Both the position numbers and the translations under genes were made by a program. 64,000 nucleotides of DNA from Halorubellus salinus (GTDB lineage Archaea; Halobacteriota; Halobacteria; Halobacteriales; Natrialbaceae). Location: positions 124,001 through 188,000 of the forward strand of contig NZ_JAJCVI010000002.1 of NCBI RefSeq assembly GCF_020567525.1, read 5' to 3'. The notes beneath the pieces were generated by a model that had not been told where the DNA came from, did not search any database, and saw only the letters and a program-made list of their open reading frames with translations. Position 1 is the first letter of the stretch. Every line of letters starts with the position of its first letter. Positions 43,619 through 51,843 of the stretch are shown here, in pieces.

Positions 43619-45064
43619 CTACAGGTCCGCGGTCCACGCGGCGAGGTCGTCGACGAGCGCCTCGAGGACGTTCCCGGGCTGGAGGTACTCGCTCGGCGTG
43701 GACGGTCCCTCGCCCGGGAGGAACAGGTGGTTCGCGCTCGGGTACGTTCGGAACGACGCTGTGGAGGCGCCGGAGAGCGCGGTCTCCCACTCGGGGCGGG
43801 CGCGGTCGACCGGCACCTGGTAGTCCCGGCCGGCGAACGCGAGGAATCGCGGGACGTCGAGGTCGGCGGCGACCGCGGCCGGGTCGTACGCGGCGAGGTC
43901 CCGCCAGAACGCCGCGTGGTAGCCGAGGACGACCTCGTCGTCGTCGAGGTCGCCGGCCTGGATGCGGTCGACCGCGGCGTCGACCGCCTCGACGCGTTCG
44001 CGCTCGGCGTCGCTGACCGTCCCGTCGACGTTCGCGAGGTACGCGACCTGGTACGCGACGAGTTCGGCGAGCGACCCCGCGGGCGCGGCGAGCGACGCCA
44101 TCCCGTCCGTCTCGGCTTCCGTCGCGATCCGGGGGGCGGCGAGGCCGCCGAGGCTGTGCCCGACGACGGCGACGTCGTCGACGGCGTCGACCGCGCGGAG
44201 GACGTCGACCGCGCTGACGGCGTCCGCGACCGTGAGGTCGTCCAGGTCGAGCGCGTCGGCGGGCGAGACGTCGCACGCGAACGTCCGCTTGTCGTACCGG
44301 AGGACGGCGACGCCGCGGGACGCGAGGCCCCACGCGACGTCCTGGAACGGCCGGTTCGGGCCGAACGACTGGTTCCGGTCGGCTGGCCCGGACCCGTGCA
44401 CGAGCACGACCCCTGGTACCGTCCCGTCGCCGTCGGCGGCGCTCGCGGGGAGCGAGAGCGTCCCGCCGAGGTCGCACGCGGGCGACGGGACGGTCGCGTC
44501 GCGCTCGACGAACGCGTCGCGGTTGGCGTACGCCGGCGGTTCGTACGCGGCGTCGGTCGGCCGGAGGTTCAATCCGACGAGGGCGTGGCCCTCGAACGTG
44601 ACGACGACGAGGAGGACGCCGCGCTCGAACGTCGCCCGGAGCGCGACGAACGGGTAGCCCTGACTGGTGCCCTGCTGGGCGACGGTCGCACCGCGGTACG
44701 CGCCGAGTTCGCCCGCGAACTCCCGCCACGGGTCCGCGATGGCGGGCTCGGACACCTGGTCCTGGAACTGGTCGGCGAACCGGTCGACGACCGCCTCGAA
44801 CTCGCCCGCGACGAGTTCCTCGACGACGCGCTTCGCGATGGCGACGCGCTCGGCGTCGGTCACCGGCTCCGCGGTCGTCTCCTCGTCGGTCGGCTCCGTG
44901 GTGGTCGCTGCCTCGGTCGTCGTGGCGCTGGTGCCGGCCGTCGTCGTCGCGTCGGTGCTCGTCTCGCTCGGTTGGTCGCCGCCGGCACAGCCGGCGAGGG
45001 CGGTCGCTGCGACGCTGGCGGCGCCAGCGAGCACGCGCCGCCGTGGGAGGTCGGACGGGGACAT
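43619..45064 (-). CDS. Tat-exported lipoprotein alpha/beta hydrolase
   Basis: A 481-residue surface enzyme. The signal peptide has twin-Arg residues (RRRVLAGAASVAATALAGC) and a lipobox ending at Cys26 or so, so it should be Tat-exported and lipid-anchored. A Thr-rich linker leads to an N-terminal DUF3887-like domain (residues about 68-165). An alpha/beta-hydrolase domain follows with VVLVHGSGPADRNQSFG (oxyanion region), the nucleophile elbow GHSLGG and the late His in SANHLFLPGEG. An esterase or peptidase activity at the cell surface is likely; the substrate is unknown. Confidence 0.87.
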   Translation of the reverse strand: MSPSDLPRRRVLAGAASVAATALAGCAGGDQPSETSTDATTTAGTSATTTEAATTTEPTDEETTAEPVTDAERVAIAKRVVEELVAGEFEAVVDRFADQFQDQVSEPAIADPWREFAGELGAYRGATVAQQGTSQGYPFVALRATFERGVLLVVVTFEGHALVGLNLRPTDAAYEPPAYANRDAFVERDATVPSPACDLGGTLSLPASAADGDGTVPGVVLVHGSGPADRNQSFGPNRPFQDVAWGLASRGVAVLRYDKRTFACDVSPADALDLDDLTVADAVSAVDVLRAVDAVDDVAVVGHSLGGLAAPRIATEAETDGMASLAAPAGSLAELVAYQVAYLANVDGTVSDAERERVEAVDAAVDRIQAGDLDDDEVVLGYHAAFWRDLAAYDPAAVAADLDVPRFLAFAGRDYQVPVDRARPEWETALSGASTASFRTYPSANHLFLPGEGPSTPSEYLQPGNVLEALVDDLAAWTADL

Positions 45065-45202
45065 ACGTACGCGTTCGGCGATTCGCAGCTTTGGGTTTTC
45101 GGTGCCGGCGGTCGCCGCCGTTGCTCGACGGGCGTCGACCACGCACTGGTCGGTTGCGCGAGGAGTGAACGCTATACGGGTCGCGTCCTTACGTTCGGGT
45201 AG

Positions 45203-45787
45203 ATGGACCTGGCTCGCGTTCGCGCGTTCGACCCGATCAGCGTCACCGACCAACCGCGGGACGCTGGCGTGCTCATCCCGATCGTCGAGCGCGCCGACGG
45301 CGACTACCTGCTGTTCACGAAGCGCAGCGACGAGCTCGGCAAGCACCCCGGTCAGATGAGCTTCCCCGGTGGCGGCCGCGAACCCGAGGACGAGGACATC
45401 GAGGCGACCGCGCTCCGCGAGGCGTTCGAGGAGATCGGGCTCGAACCCGAGGAGGCCGAGGTCGTCGCGCGCATCGACGACATCCGCACCATCACCGAGT
45501 ACGCGGTCACGCCGGTCGTCGCGCGCATCCCCGACCGGACGTACCGGCCGGACGAACGCGAGGTCGCGGCGGTCGTCGTCGTCGCAGTCGACGACCTGCT
45601 GGACCCGGAGAACTACGAGGTCGAGCGCCGCGACCACCCAGAGTACGGCGAGGTCGTCGTCCACTACTTCCACGTCGACGACTACACGATCTGGGGCGCG
45701 ACCGCCCGCATCCTCGTCCAGTTCCTCGAACTGACGACGGACTGGCGCGCACCCGACAAGATGGACCGCGAGAACCGCATCGCGTGA
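45203..45787 (+). CDS. NUDIX hydrolase, CoA pyrophosphatase type
   Basis: A 194-residue NUDIX enzyme. The box runs from GREPEDEDIEATALREAFEE to IGL and matches GX5EX7REUXEEXGU exactly. Just before it, LGKHPGQMSFPGGG is the extra signature of the CoA-diphosphatase (NudL/PCD1) subgroup. It probably cleaves CoA or oxidised CoA to phosphopantetheine and adenosine 3',5'-bisphosphate. GCTATACG is 28 nt before the ATG. It is convergent with the permease gene through a hairpin terminator. Confidence 0.92.
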   Translation: MDLARVRAFDPISVTDQPRDAGVLIPIVERADGDYLLFTKRSDELGKHPGQMSFPGGGREPEDEDIEATALREAFEEIGLEPEEAEVVARIDDIRTITEYAVTPVVARIPDRTYRPDEREVAAVVVVAVDDLLDPENYEVERRDHPEYGEVVVHYFHVDDYTIWGATARILVQFLELTTDWRAPDKMDRENRIA

Positions 45788-45862
45788 CACTCGCGGTCAG
45801 AAACCGTAGCGTGAGTCGAAACCGCGAGACCCGTCTCGCGTGACTCTCGCGGTCAGAACACG
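45780..45862. repeat. Near-identical 22-24-bp repeats at convergent gene ends with a hairpin between
   Basis: TCGCGTGACACTCGCGGTCA (from 45779) and TCGCGTGACTCTCGCGGTCA (from 45836) differ at one base and lie about 57 bp apart. The first copy covers the NUDIX stop codon and the second reaches the permease stop. Between them is the terminator hairpin. Confidence 0.7.
45823..45840. terminator. Bidirectional hairpin terminator
   Basis: Perfect 8-bp arms CGCGAGAC / GTCTCGCG with a 2-nt loop, in the 65-bp gap between the convergent NUDIX and permease genes. It would fold on either transcript. Confidence 0.5.
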
Positions 45863-48021
45863 AGGGATTCGATGGTGCGGCGGACGATGCCTGGACGGCG
45901 GTCGTCTCGCGGGAACGCGGTCACGGTCGTACAGTCCGAGCCGGGGAGCGTCGGACGGCGGTCGAACGCGGCCGCGAGCAGCCGATGGTCGGGCCCTGAG
46001 CGGACGACCAGGTCGGGTTCGTACTGCCGCCCGCCGTCCGGACGGAACGGGTCGGGCGCGATCGACGCCGAGAGCATCGACGACAGTTCGGCCTCGTACT
46101 CCCGTGCCTCGGTATCCGCCGCGACTGCTCCGTCCTCGCCGCTGGGGTTCCACAGCGAGAGTCGGGCGTCGTTCGCGACCGCCTCCGCGACGCGCACCGC
46201 GGTCGGTGCGAACGGCCCGCCGTCGCCCGCGAGCAAGACCTCCCCGGGGGCGTCGTAGCCGAGGTTGTCGACGAGGAGGACGTCGCAGTGCGCGTGCCGG
46301 ACGACCCAGTCGACGGGGTCGCCGAGCAGCCGCGACCGCAGGCGGAGCGGCTCGTGCTCGGCGAGGATCGAGTCCACGTTGCGCTTCGCGGCGAAGTTCA
46401 CGATGGCGTGCTTCGTGTCGTGACTGACGATCTCGTCCGCCTCGACGTCGACGTCGAGATCCTCGCCGAGTGCGTCGACGCGCGCCTCGAACGACCGGTC
46501 CTCGGGTGACTGCACGGTCGCGTGCTCCGTGAGCGGCGCCTGGTCCGGGATCTCCTGGAACCGGACCGCGACGACGCGGCCGCCGTCCTCGCGCACGAGG
46601 TCCGCGGCGAGCGAGAGGAGCGCGCGCTCGCGGGCCTCGCCGACGGCCTTCGTGAACGCGACGAGGACGTTCCGGGCGTCCCCACCGTTCTCGGACACCG
46701 CCGTCAGCGCGTCCCGACCGAGCCGCTGGCGGACTGCCTTCGTCGCCTCGCCCTCGCGACTCACCCGCGGCCTGACGTACGCGTAGTACCACGCGACGCT
46801 CGCGGCCGTGATGACGACCGCGCCGACGAGCGCTATCGTCCCCATCTGCGTGAGGAGGAGCACGCCCGTGACGACGCCGAACAGCTGCATCCACGGGTAC
46901 AGCGGCGACTCGAACTCGGGGTCGTACGCGACGGAGCTGTTCCGGAACGCGACGACAGCGAGGTTCACGAGTGCGAACACCATGATCTGGAACGCGCTCG
47001 CGAGCTTCGCGATCTCGATGATGGGGACGAACGCGATGAGCGCGAGCAGCACGGCGCCCGTCAGCGTGATCGAGGTGACGGGCGTCCCGAACCGCTCGCT
47101 GACCTCGGACAGCGACGGCGGGGCGAGCGAGTCCCGACTCATCGCGAACGGATACCGGGAGGACGACAGGATGCCGGCGTTCGCGGTCGAGACGAGCGCG
47201 AGGATCGCGGCGGCGATGACCGCGTACACGCCGGCGGTCCCGAGCGTCTGCTCGGCGGCGACCGCGACCGGCGTGAGCGACCCGGCGACGGTCCCGGGGT
47301 CGGTGACGCCGACGAGCACCGCGACGATACCCACGTACAGGAGCGTGGTGAACGCGAGCGAGCCGAGGATACCGATGGGGATGTTGCGCCCTGGATTCTC
47401 GACCTCCTCGGCGACGCTCGCGACCTTCGTCACGCCCGCGTACGACACGAACACGAGGCCGGTCGCGGCGAGCAAGCCGCCGACGCCGTCCCCGAAGAAG
47501 TTCGCGTAGTTCGCGGACGCGACGCTGCCGGCGCTCCCGGCGGCGAACCAGCCGAGGGCCGCGAGCATGACGACGACGATGACGGTCTGGAGGCGCCCGG
47601 TCTGTTTCGCGCCGACGACGTTCACGAGGATGAGGACGGCCGCGAGCGCGAGCGCGACGGGCTTCAGTGGGAGGTCGAACAGGAGCAGCAGGTACGGGAC
47701 GCCGCCGACGAGCGCGAGCGCGCCCTTGAACGACAGCGAGAACCACGTGCCGACCCCCGCGATGGTGCCCAGGAGCGGCCCCATGCCGCGTTCGATGTAG
47801 ATGTACGTGCCGCCGGCTTCCGGCATCGCGGTCGCCATCTCGGACTTCGAGAGCGCTGCCGGGATGACCAGGAGGCCGGCGAGCAGGTACGCGACGATGA
47901 CGGCTGGGCCCGCTATCTCCAGTGCGAGCGCCGGCAGGATGAATATGCCACTCCCGATCATCGCACCGATGCTGATCGCGAGCACCGAGGGCAGGCCGAG
48001 GTCGCGTTCGAGGCCCTTCAC
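45853..48021 (-). CDS. APC-family amino acid permease with C-terminal cytoplasmic USP-like region
   Basis: A 722-residue transporter. Residues 1-430 form a twelve-helix APC permease with the substrate loop GAMIGSGIFILPALAL and MATAMPEAGGTYIYIERGMG. Residues about 450-722 are a cytoplasmic region that resembles tandem USP domains (ARNVLVAFTKAVGEARERALLSLAADL, HAHCDVLLVDNLGYDAPGEVLLAGDGG). The start is a GTG that overlaps the TGA of the TrkA-N gene by four bases (GTGA, 48018-48021), so translation is coupled. The regulatory tail and the coupled nucleotide-binding protein suggest control by nucleotide or redox state. Substrate unknown. Confidence 0.88.
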   Translation of the reverse strand: MKGLERDLGLPSVLAISIGAMIGSGIFILPALALEIAGPAVIVAYLLAGLLVIPAALSKSEMATAMPEAGGTYIYIERGMGPLLGTIAGVGTWFSLSFKGALALVGGVPYLLLLFDLPLKPVALALAAVLILVNVVGAKQTGRLQTVIVVVMLAALGWFAAGSAGSVASANYANFFGDGVGGLLAATGLVFVSYAGVTKVASVAEEVENPGRNIPIGILGSLAFTTLLYVGIVAVLVGVTDPGTVAGSLTPVAVAAEQTLGTAGVYAVIAAAILALVSTANAGILSSSRYPFAMSRDSLAPPSLSEVSERFGTPVTSITLTGAVLLALIAFVPIIEIAKLASAFQIMVFALVNLAVVAFRNSSVAYDPEFESPLYPWMQLFGVVTGVLLLTQMGTIALVGAVVITAASVAWYYAYVRPRVSREGEATKAVRQRLGRDALTAVSENGGDARNVLVAFTKAVGEARERALLSLAADLVREDGGRVVAVRFQEIPDQAPLTEHATVQSPEDRSFEARVDALGEDLDVDVEADEIVSHDTKHAIVNFAAKRNVDSILAEHEPLRLRSRLLGDPVDWVVRHAHCDVLLVDNLGYDAPGEVLLAGDGGPFAPTAVRVAEAVANDARLSLWNPSGEDGAVAADTEAREYEAELSSMLSASIAPDPFRPDGGRQYEPDLVVRSGPDHRLLAAAFDRRPTLPGSDCTTVTAFPRDDRRPGIVRRTIESLVF

Positions 48022-48446
48022 ACGTGCCTCGCGACGCCGTCAGCGATGACTGTCGTGACGCAGACGGGTTCGTGGCCTGCCGCGGCGATGGACGTCACTC
48101 GCTCGGGGTGGTGGGTCAGGACGAGGACGCGCTCGACGTCGAAGTGCGCGCGCACCTGCTGGGCGACGAGCAGGTTCCGGGCGTCCGACCCGGTGGCGAC
48201 GACGACGGCGTCGGCGTCGCCCAGGTCGGCGGACGAGAGTGTCGGAAGGGTCGCGGGGTCGCCGCGAACGCTTCTCTCGTCGGTCGTGACGGTGGTCTCG
48301 TCGACGCGGGCGACGATGTGGCCGTCGGCGCGTAGTCGGTCCGCGATGGCGTCGCCGACGTGACCGCCGCCGAGGACCTGGTGATGTGGGTGCGGTTCCT
48401 CTCGATTGACCCCGTTGAACGGGAACGTGCGTCGTTCGAGTGACAT
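48018..48446 (-). CDS. Stand-alone TrkA-N (RCK-type) nucleotide-binding protein
   Basis: A 142-residue Rossmann-fold protein with HHQVLGGGHVGDAIADRLRADGHIV as the dinucleotide site, then DADAVVVATGSDARNLLVAQQVR. It lacks the TrkA-C ligand domain found in complete RCK subunits. Its stop overlaps the start of the APC permease gene, so it is probably the regulatory subunit of that permease rather than of a potassium channel. A TTTATGC element about 60 nt upstream suggests a short leader of about 35 nt, unlike most genes here. Confidence 0.85.
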   Translation of the reverse strand: MSLERRTFPFNGVNREEPHPHHQVLGGGHVGDAIADRLRADGHIVARVDETTVTTDERSVRGDPATLPTLSSADLGDADAVVVATGSDARNLLVAQQVRAHFDVERVLVLTHHPERVTSIAAAGHEPVCVTTVIADGVARHV

Positions 48447-49276
48447 CGGTGGTGTGGTCGCTCCCGAGGGGAACCGCGAGCGCCGTCAGTCACTACCGGA
48501 CGGGAGAGCATAAACCTGCGCTTTTTCCTGAAATTATGGGCATAAAGCTCGTTATAATACTTGTCTGTGTCTTAATACGCCGCGTAATAGGAATTCTTCA
48601 ACTTCCGTGTGGCGCGGTTCCTCGTGGACCGCCCGGACGTCCCGTCGTGGGATTTCCCGGTCGGAGACCTCACCGGCGTACACCAGACAGCGATACCGCG
48701 AGAACCCGCCAGCGTCGTCGACTCGCACGTTCTTCGGCGTCTCCCCTCCCCCGAACGCGTCCGCGGCGGCTCTCGAGCGTGCGCAGCCACACCACCGAAT
48801 CCGCAATCCGCGTCGCACTCCGTCGCGACTCTCCCTCGATTGCGGCCCCTCTCCTTCGCAGGTCGTCAGCCCCGGCGGTTCGTGCACCACGAACCGCGCT
48901 GGCGGTCCCCTCCGCCGCCCGATACCGGGGCGAGTGGAGACGACCGACAGATGGACTGGCTCACAGAGACGTCGACCGGTCGGGTCGCGCCCGGCTCAGG
49001 GCACCACCCCCGCGAGGGCCGGTAGCTCGCCGGTGGTCGGTCCCACCGAGCGGTTCGTCGCGTGCTCGTCCGTGCCAGCGTCGACCCCGTCGAAAGGGGT
49101 CGAGGCCTCGCCTGTCGTCCGTGCCATGCGTTCGCACGAGTTGCGATGCCGACTGATAAGAGTAGTGGACAAACACCACGCCAGTCCTAGAATGTCGTTA
49201 TACGCTAGCTGCCAGAAGTAGAGATGGGCAACGCCCGGCCAGTTATTCCCGGTATCGATTGAGGAACGTCCACTAG
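48447..49276. other. Largest gene-poor stretch (830 bp)
   Basis: The left part (48510-48600) is unusually A/T-rich, with TTATAATAC and TTAATACG on the plus strand, and looks like a promoter region. From about 48745 down to 48605 on the minus strand, one frame reads well (TPKNVRVDDAGG, RYRCLVYAGEVSDREI, VHEEPRHTEVEEF) with about 75% G/C at third positions. It has no convincing start and its upstream part looks non-coding, so it may be a gene remnant. An exact 8-bp hairpin TCGACCCC-N7-GGGGTCGA lies at 49081-49103. No RNA gene or mobile element is recognised. Confidence 0.4.
48996..49127 (-). CDS. Possible 43-residue protein
   Basis: ATG at 49127 to TGA at 48996, encoding MARTTGEASTPFDGVDAGTD then EHATNRSVGPTTGELPALAGVVP. 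Composition is haloarchaeal, and CTCTTATCAG lies about 27 nt before the ATG, the spacing seen for real leaderless genes here. There is no recognised domain, and a hairpin falls inside it. It is downstream of arsA on the same strand. Without conservation it remains a guess. Confidence 0.25.
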   Translation of the reverse strand: MARTTGEASTPFDGVDAGTDEHATNRSVGPTTGELPALAGVVP

Positions 49277-50521
49277 TCAGTCGAGGCAGTGTGCGACGAC
49301 GCGAAGCATCCGGTCGCCGTGGACCTCGTCGGCGAACAGCGGCACGCGCTTGACGTCGTGCCCGCGGAAGACGTCCTGGGCGCGAGCGAGCGCGCCCTGC
49401 TGGACCGACCAGCGTTGCTGGCAGAACTCGCAGTCGTCGAGATCGGGCGTGACGAACTCGGTCGCGTCGACGTCGTCGGTGACGTCCGCGAGGTCCTCCA
49501 TCACCTTGTTCACGACGACGGTATCGTTCGGGATCTGGTAGTCCTCGAGCTGACGGATGAGGCGCTCGCTCTCGATGACGCTCATCTCCTCGGGGATCAT
49601 GACGACGCGGAAGTCCGTCTGCGCGGGGTCCTGGAGGACCGCACGGAGGTCCTCGATGCGGTCCGCGAGCTCGCGGAGGTCGCCCATCGCCGCGTCGCTC
49701 TCGTCGTCGTCCCCGAACATCCCCATCATGCCGTCCATGAGGCCGCTGAGGCGCTCGCGGAGCGAGAGCATCCGGCCGACCATCGAGTCCATGACCTCCG
49801 GGAGTTCGAGCAAGCGGAGCGTGTGCCCCGTGGGTGCGGTGTCGACGACGACGCGCTCGAACCGCGGGTCGTCGATGTACTCCAGGAGCAGTTGGAGCGC
49901 CGCCGCCTCGTCCGCGCCCGGCATCGCGCCGCCCATCAGCGACCCCATCGGGTCGTCGCCGCCGAGCAGTTCGCCGAGGCCACCCATCGGGCCAGCGCCG
50001 CCGTTCGCGTCCGCGAACGGTCCGCCCGCGCCCGCACCACCGGCGCCACCGGTCGCGCTCGCGCCGGCGTCGTCCCCGAACGAGTCCGAGCCGTCGCCGC
50101 CCGCGAACCCGAGCGCGTCCACGCCCTCCTCCGCGGCGACCTCCGGGTCGATCTCCGCGCCCCACAGCGGGACGTCATCGCGAACGCGCCCGGGCTTTGC
50201 CGGCACGTCCACGCCGAGCGTGTCCGACAGCGAGTGCGCCGGGTCCGTGGAGACGACGAGCGTCTTCGTGCCGTCGCTCGCGCTCGCGAGCGCCGTCGCC
50301 GCCGCCATCGTCGTCTTCCCCACGCCGCCCTTCCCGCCGTAGAGCACGTACTCGGGCGCGTCGACGCCGTCGAGCGCCACGTCCTCGGTCGTCCGCGTCT
50401 CCGGTTCGTCGCTCGCGTCGTCGACGACGTCCACGTCGATGCTCGACGACCCGTCGTCGTCCGCGTCCGGGACGTCCTCGTCCTCCACCTCGTCGACCGG
50501 CGAGACGTCGATGTCACTCAT
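49277..50521 (-). CDS. arsA: ArsA/Get3-family ATPase
   Basis: A 414-residue soluble ATPase. The deviant Walker A motif GGKGGVGKTT is at residues 62-71, switch I is in STDPAHSLSDTLG and switch II in VVDTAPTGHTLRLLELP. A CxxC pair (CEFC, near the C-terminus) matches the zinc-binding dimer contact of Get3. No arsenite-binding triple Cys or arsB is present, so tail-anchored protein targeting is more likely than arsenite export. Haloarchaeal additions are a 55-residue acidic N-terminus and a Gly/Met/Asp-rich insertion (residues about 140-200) where the client-binding helices lie. Confidence 0.9.
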   Translation of the reverse strand: MSDIDVSPVDEVEDEDVPDADDDGSSSIDVDVVDDASDEPETRTTEDVALDGVDAPEYVLYGGKGGVGKTTMAAATALASASDGTKTLVVSTDPAHSLSDTLGVDVPAKPGRVRDDVPLWGAEIDPEVAAEEGVDALGFAGGDGSDSFGDDAGASATGGAGGAGAGGPFADANGGAGPMGGLGELLGGDDPMGSLMGGAMPGADEAAALQLLLEYIDDPRFERVVVDTAPTGHTLRLLELPEVMDSMVGRMLSLRERLSGLMDGMMGMFGDDDESDAAMGDLRELADRIEDLRAVLQDPAQTDFRVVMIPEEMSVIESERLIRQLEDYQIPNDTVVVNKVMEDLADVTDDVDATEFVTPDLDDCEFCQQRWSVQQGALARAQDVFRGHDVKRVPLFADEVHGDRMLRVVAHCLD

Positions 50522-50814
50522 ACGCCGCGGTTCGCGACTCGCACTTGTGTACTTCCCGGTCCGGCCTCACGACCGACGCCCAGGGAGCAGTCGACTCGTC
50601 GACCGAAGGCCCCGCTTTCCGGCCGACGCGACGGCCCGAAGCGGTCGCAGCGTCGTCCGCACGCCATCGGGAACGATGGACCGCAGGCGGTGTTTGTCAC
50701 CGCCACGCACCGATCGTTCCGAACCGACTGCCGGCACCAGGTACGGTCGCGTTCACGCGAATCGCGAACGACTAACGAAGTGCGAGCGCGCCGTCGGCCG
50801 AGAGCAGACCGCCA

Positions 50815-51762
50815 ATGTGCGCGAAGTCGACACCCGAGACCGACGTCGTCGAGGACGAGGAGACCGACCCGCCGACGCGGCGGCGCGTACTCAGCGTCGC
50901 CGCGGGCTCAATCGGCGCAGCGGCCGCCGGCACGAACGCGGTCGTCGACCGCACGACGGCACGGACTCGCACGGGCACGACCGACCGCCGTGAGTTCGAC
51001 GTCGACTGTCCGGACGCGACGCTCGAACCGGCCGTCACGCACTACGACCACTCGCTGCACGACGTCTGCAGCGACGGCCACCCCGAGACGCGCGAACTCC
51101 AGTACCGCGTGCGGTCGAGCCTGGAGTCGCAGTACCCGACCGTGGGCGCGCTCATCGACGACGGATTCCTCCCGTACTTCGACTTCTTCGTCGAGGACGT
51201 CGTCTACTCGCACTGGCTCAAGCCCGAGTACGTCCAGGACGACGGCGTCCTCGACCCGTCGCGGCCCGAGTCGGTGCTCGTCGACCACGAGTACTGGCGG
51301 CCCATGGGCGTGATGTTCGTCGCGACCCCCGGCGGCGACCGTCTCGACCCGCCGCCGTCGCCGTACGGGACCACGGACGGGGCGTGTACGCCGTGGCACG
51401 CTCACGTCGGCGTCCCCGGCCGGTACGCGTGGGCGAAGTTCCGCGCGATCGACGACGGCGAGTTCGAGTGGCCGTGCCGGACGCCGTGGATGATGCACGT
51501 CTGGAACTATGCCGACGAGGGCGTCTACGCCCATCACGCGCCCCAGGACCGCGGCGGGTCGCCCGCCGAACCCGCGGGGTTCGAGACCGACGCCGACCCC
51601 ACAACCGACCGACTGGCGCCAGAACACCTCCCGGACGCGCTCCGCGAACGCTGCAGGGAACGCTGGGGCGGCGTCGCCGAGAAGTGGGGCGACGCCTGGG
51701 CGAGCGCGTGGGAGGACGCCACCGACGACGACGACGATGGCTGGGACCTGCCGTGGGAGTAG
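50815..51762 (+). CDS. Tat-exported His/Trp-rich protein of unknown function
   Basis: A 315-residue exported protein. The twin-Arg signal (TRRRVLSVAAGSIGAAAAG, residues about 21-39) has no lipobox Cys. The body contains conserved-looking aromatic/His blocks: YSHWLKPEYV, LDPSRPESVLVDHEYWRPMGVMFV, CTPWHAHVGVPGRYAWAKF, CRTPWMMHVWNYADEGVYAHH. The arrangement LDPxRPE, then WHxH, then MxHVW occurs in a scattered family of uncharacterised bacterial and archaeal secreted proteins, as far as I recall. The His set could bind copper, iron or zinc. Two Cys may form a disulphide. The C-terminus is acidic and Trp-rich. No pathway partner is evident. Confidence 0.78.
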   Translation: MCAKSTPETDVVEDEETDPPTRRRVLSVAAGSIGAAAAGTNAVVDRTTARTRTGTTDRREFDVDCPDATLEPAVTHYDHSLHDVCSDGHPETRELQYRVRSSLESQYPTVGALIDDGFLPYFDFFVEDVVYSHWLKPEYVQDDGVLDPSRPESVLVDHEYWRPMGVMFVATPGGDRLDPPPSPYGTTDGACTPWHAHVGVPGRYAWAKFRAIDDGEFEWPCRTPWMMHVWNYADEGVYAHHAPQDRGGSPAEPAGFETDADPTTDRLAPEHLPDALRERCRERWGGVAEKWGDAWASAWEDATDDDDDGWDLPWE

Positions 51763-51843
51763 GTGCGGCCCGCGAACGACGGGTCGTTGACGGACGTCGC
51801 GATTGCGGGTCGTTGATGTGCGTCGCGAGTCGGTCGGGGACGG

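Noticed and set aside
48440-49156. Plus-strand open frame across the large gap (239 codons)
   Set aside because: Composition is Arg/Pro/Ser-rich with a poor third-position pattern and no promoter at its start.
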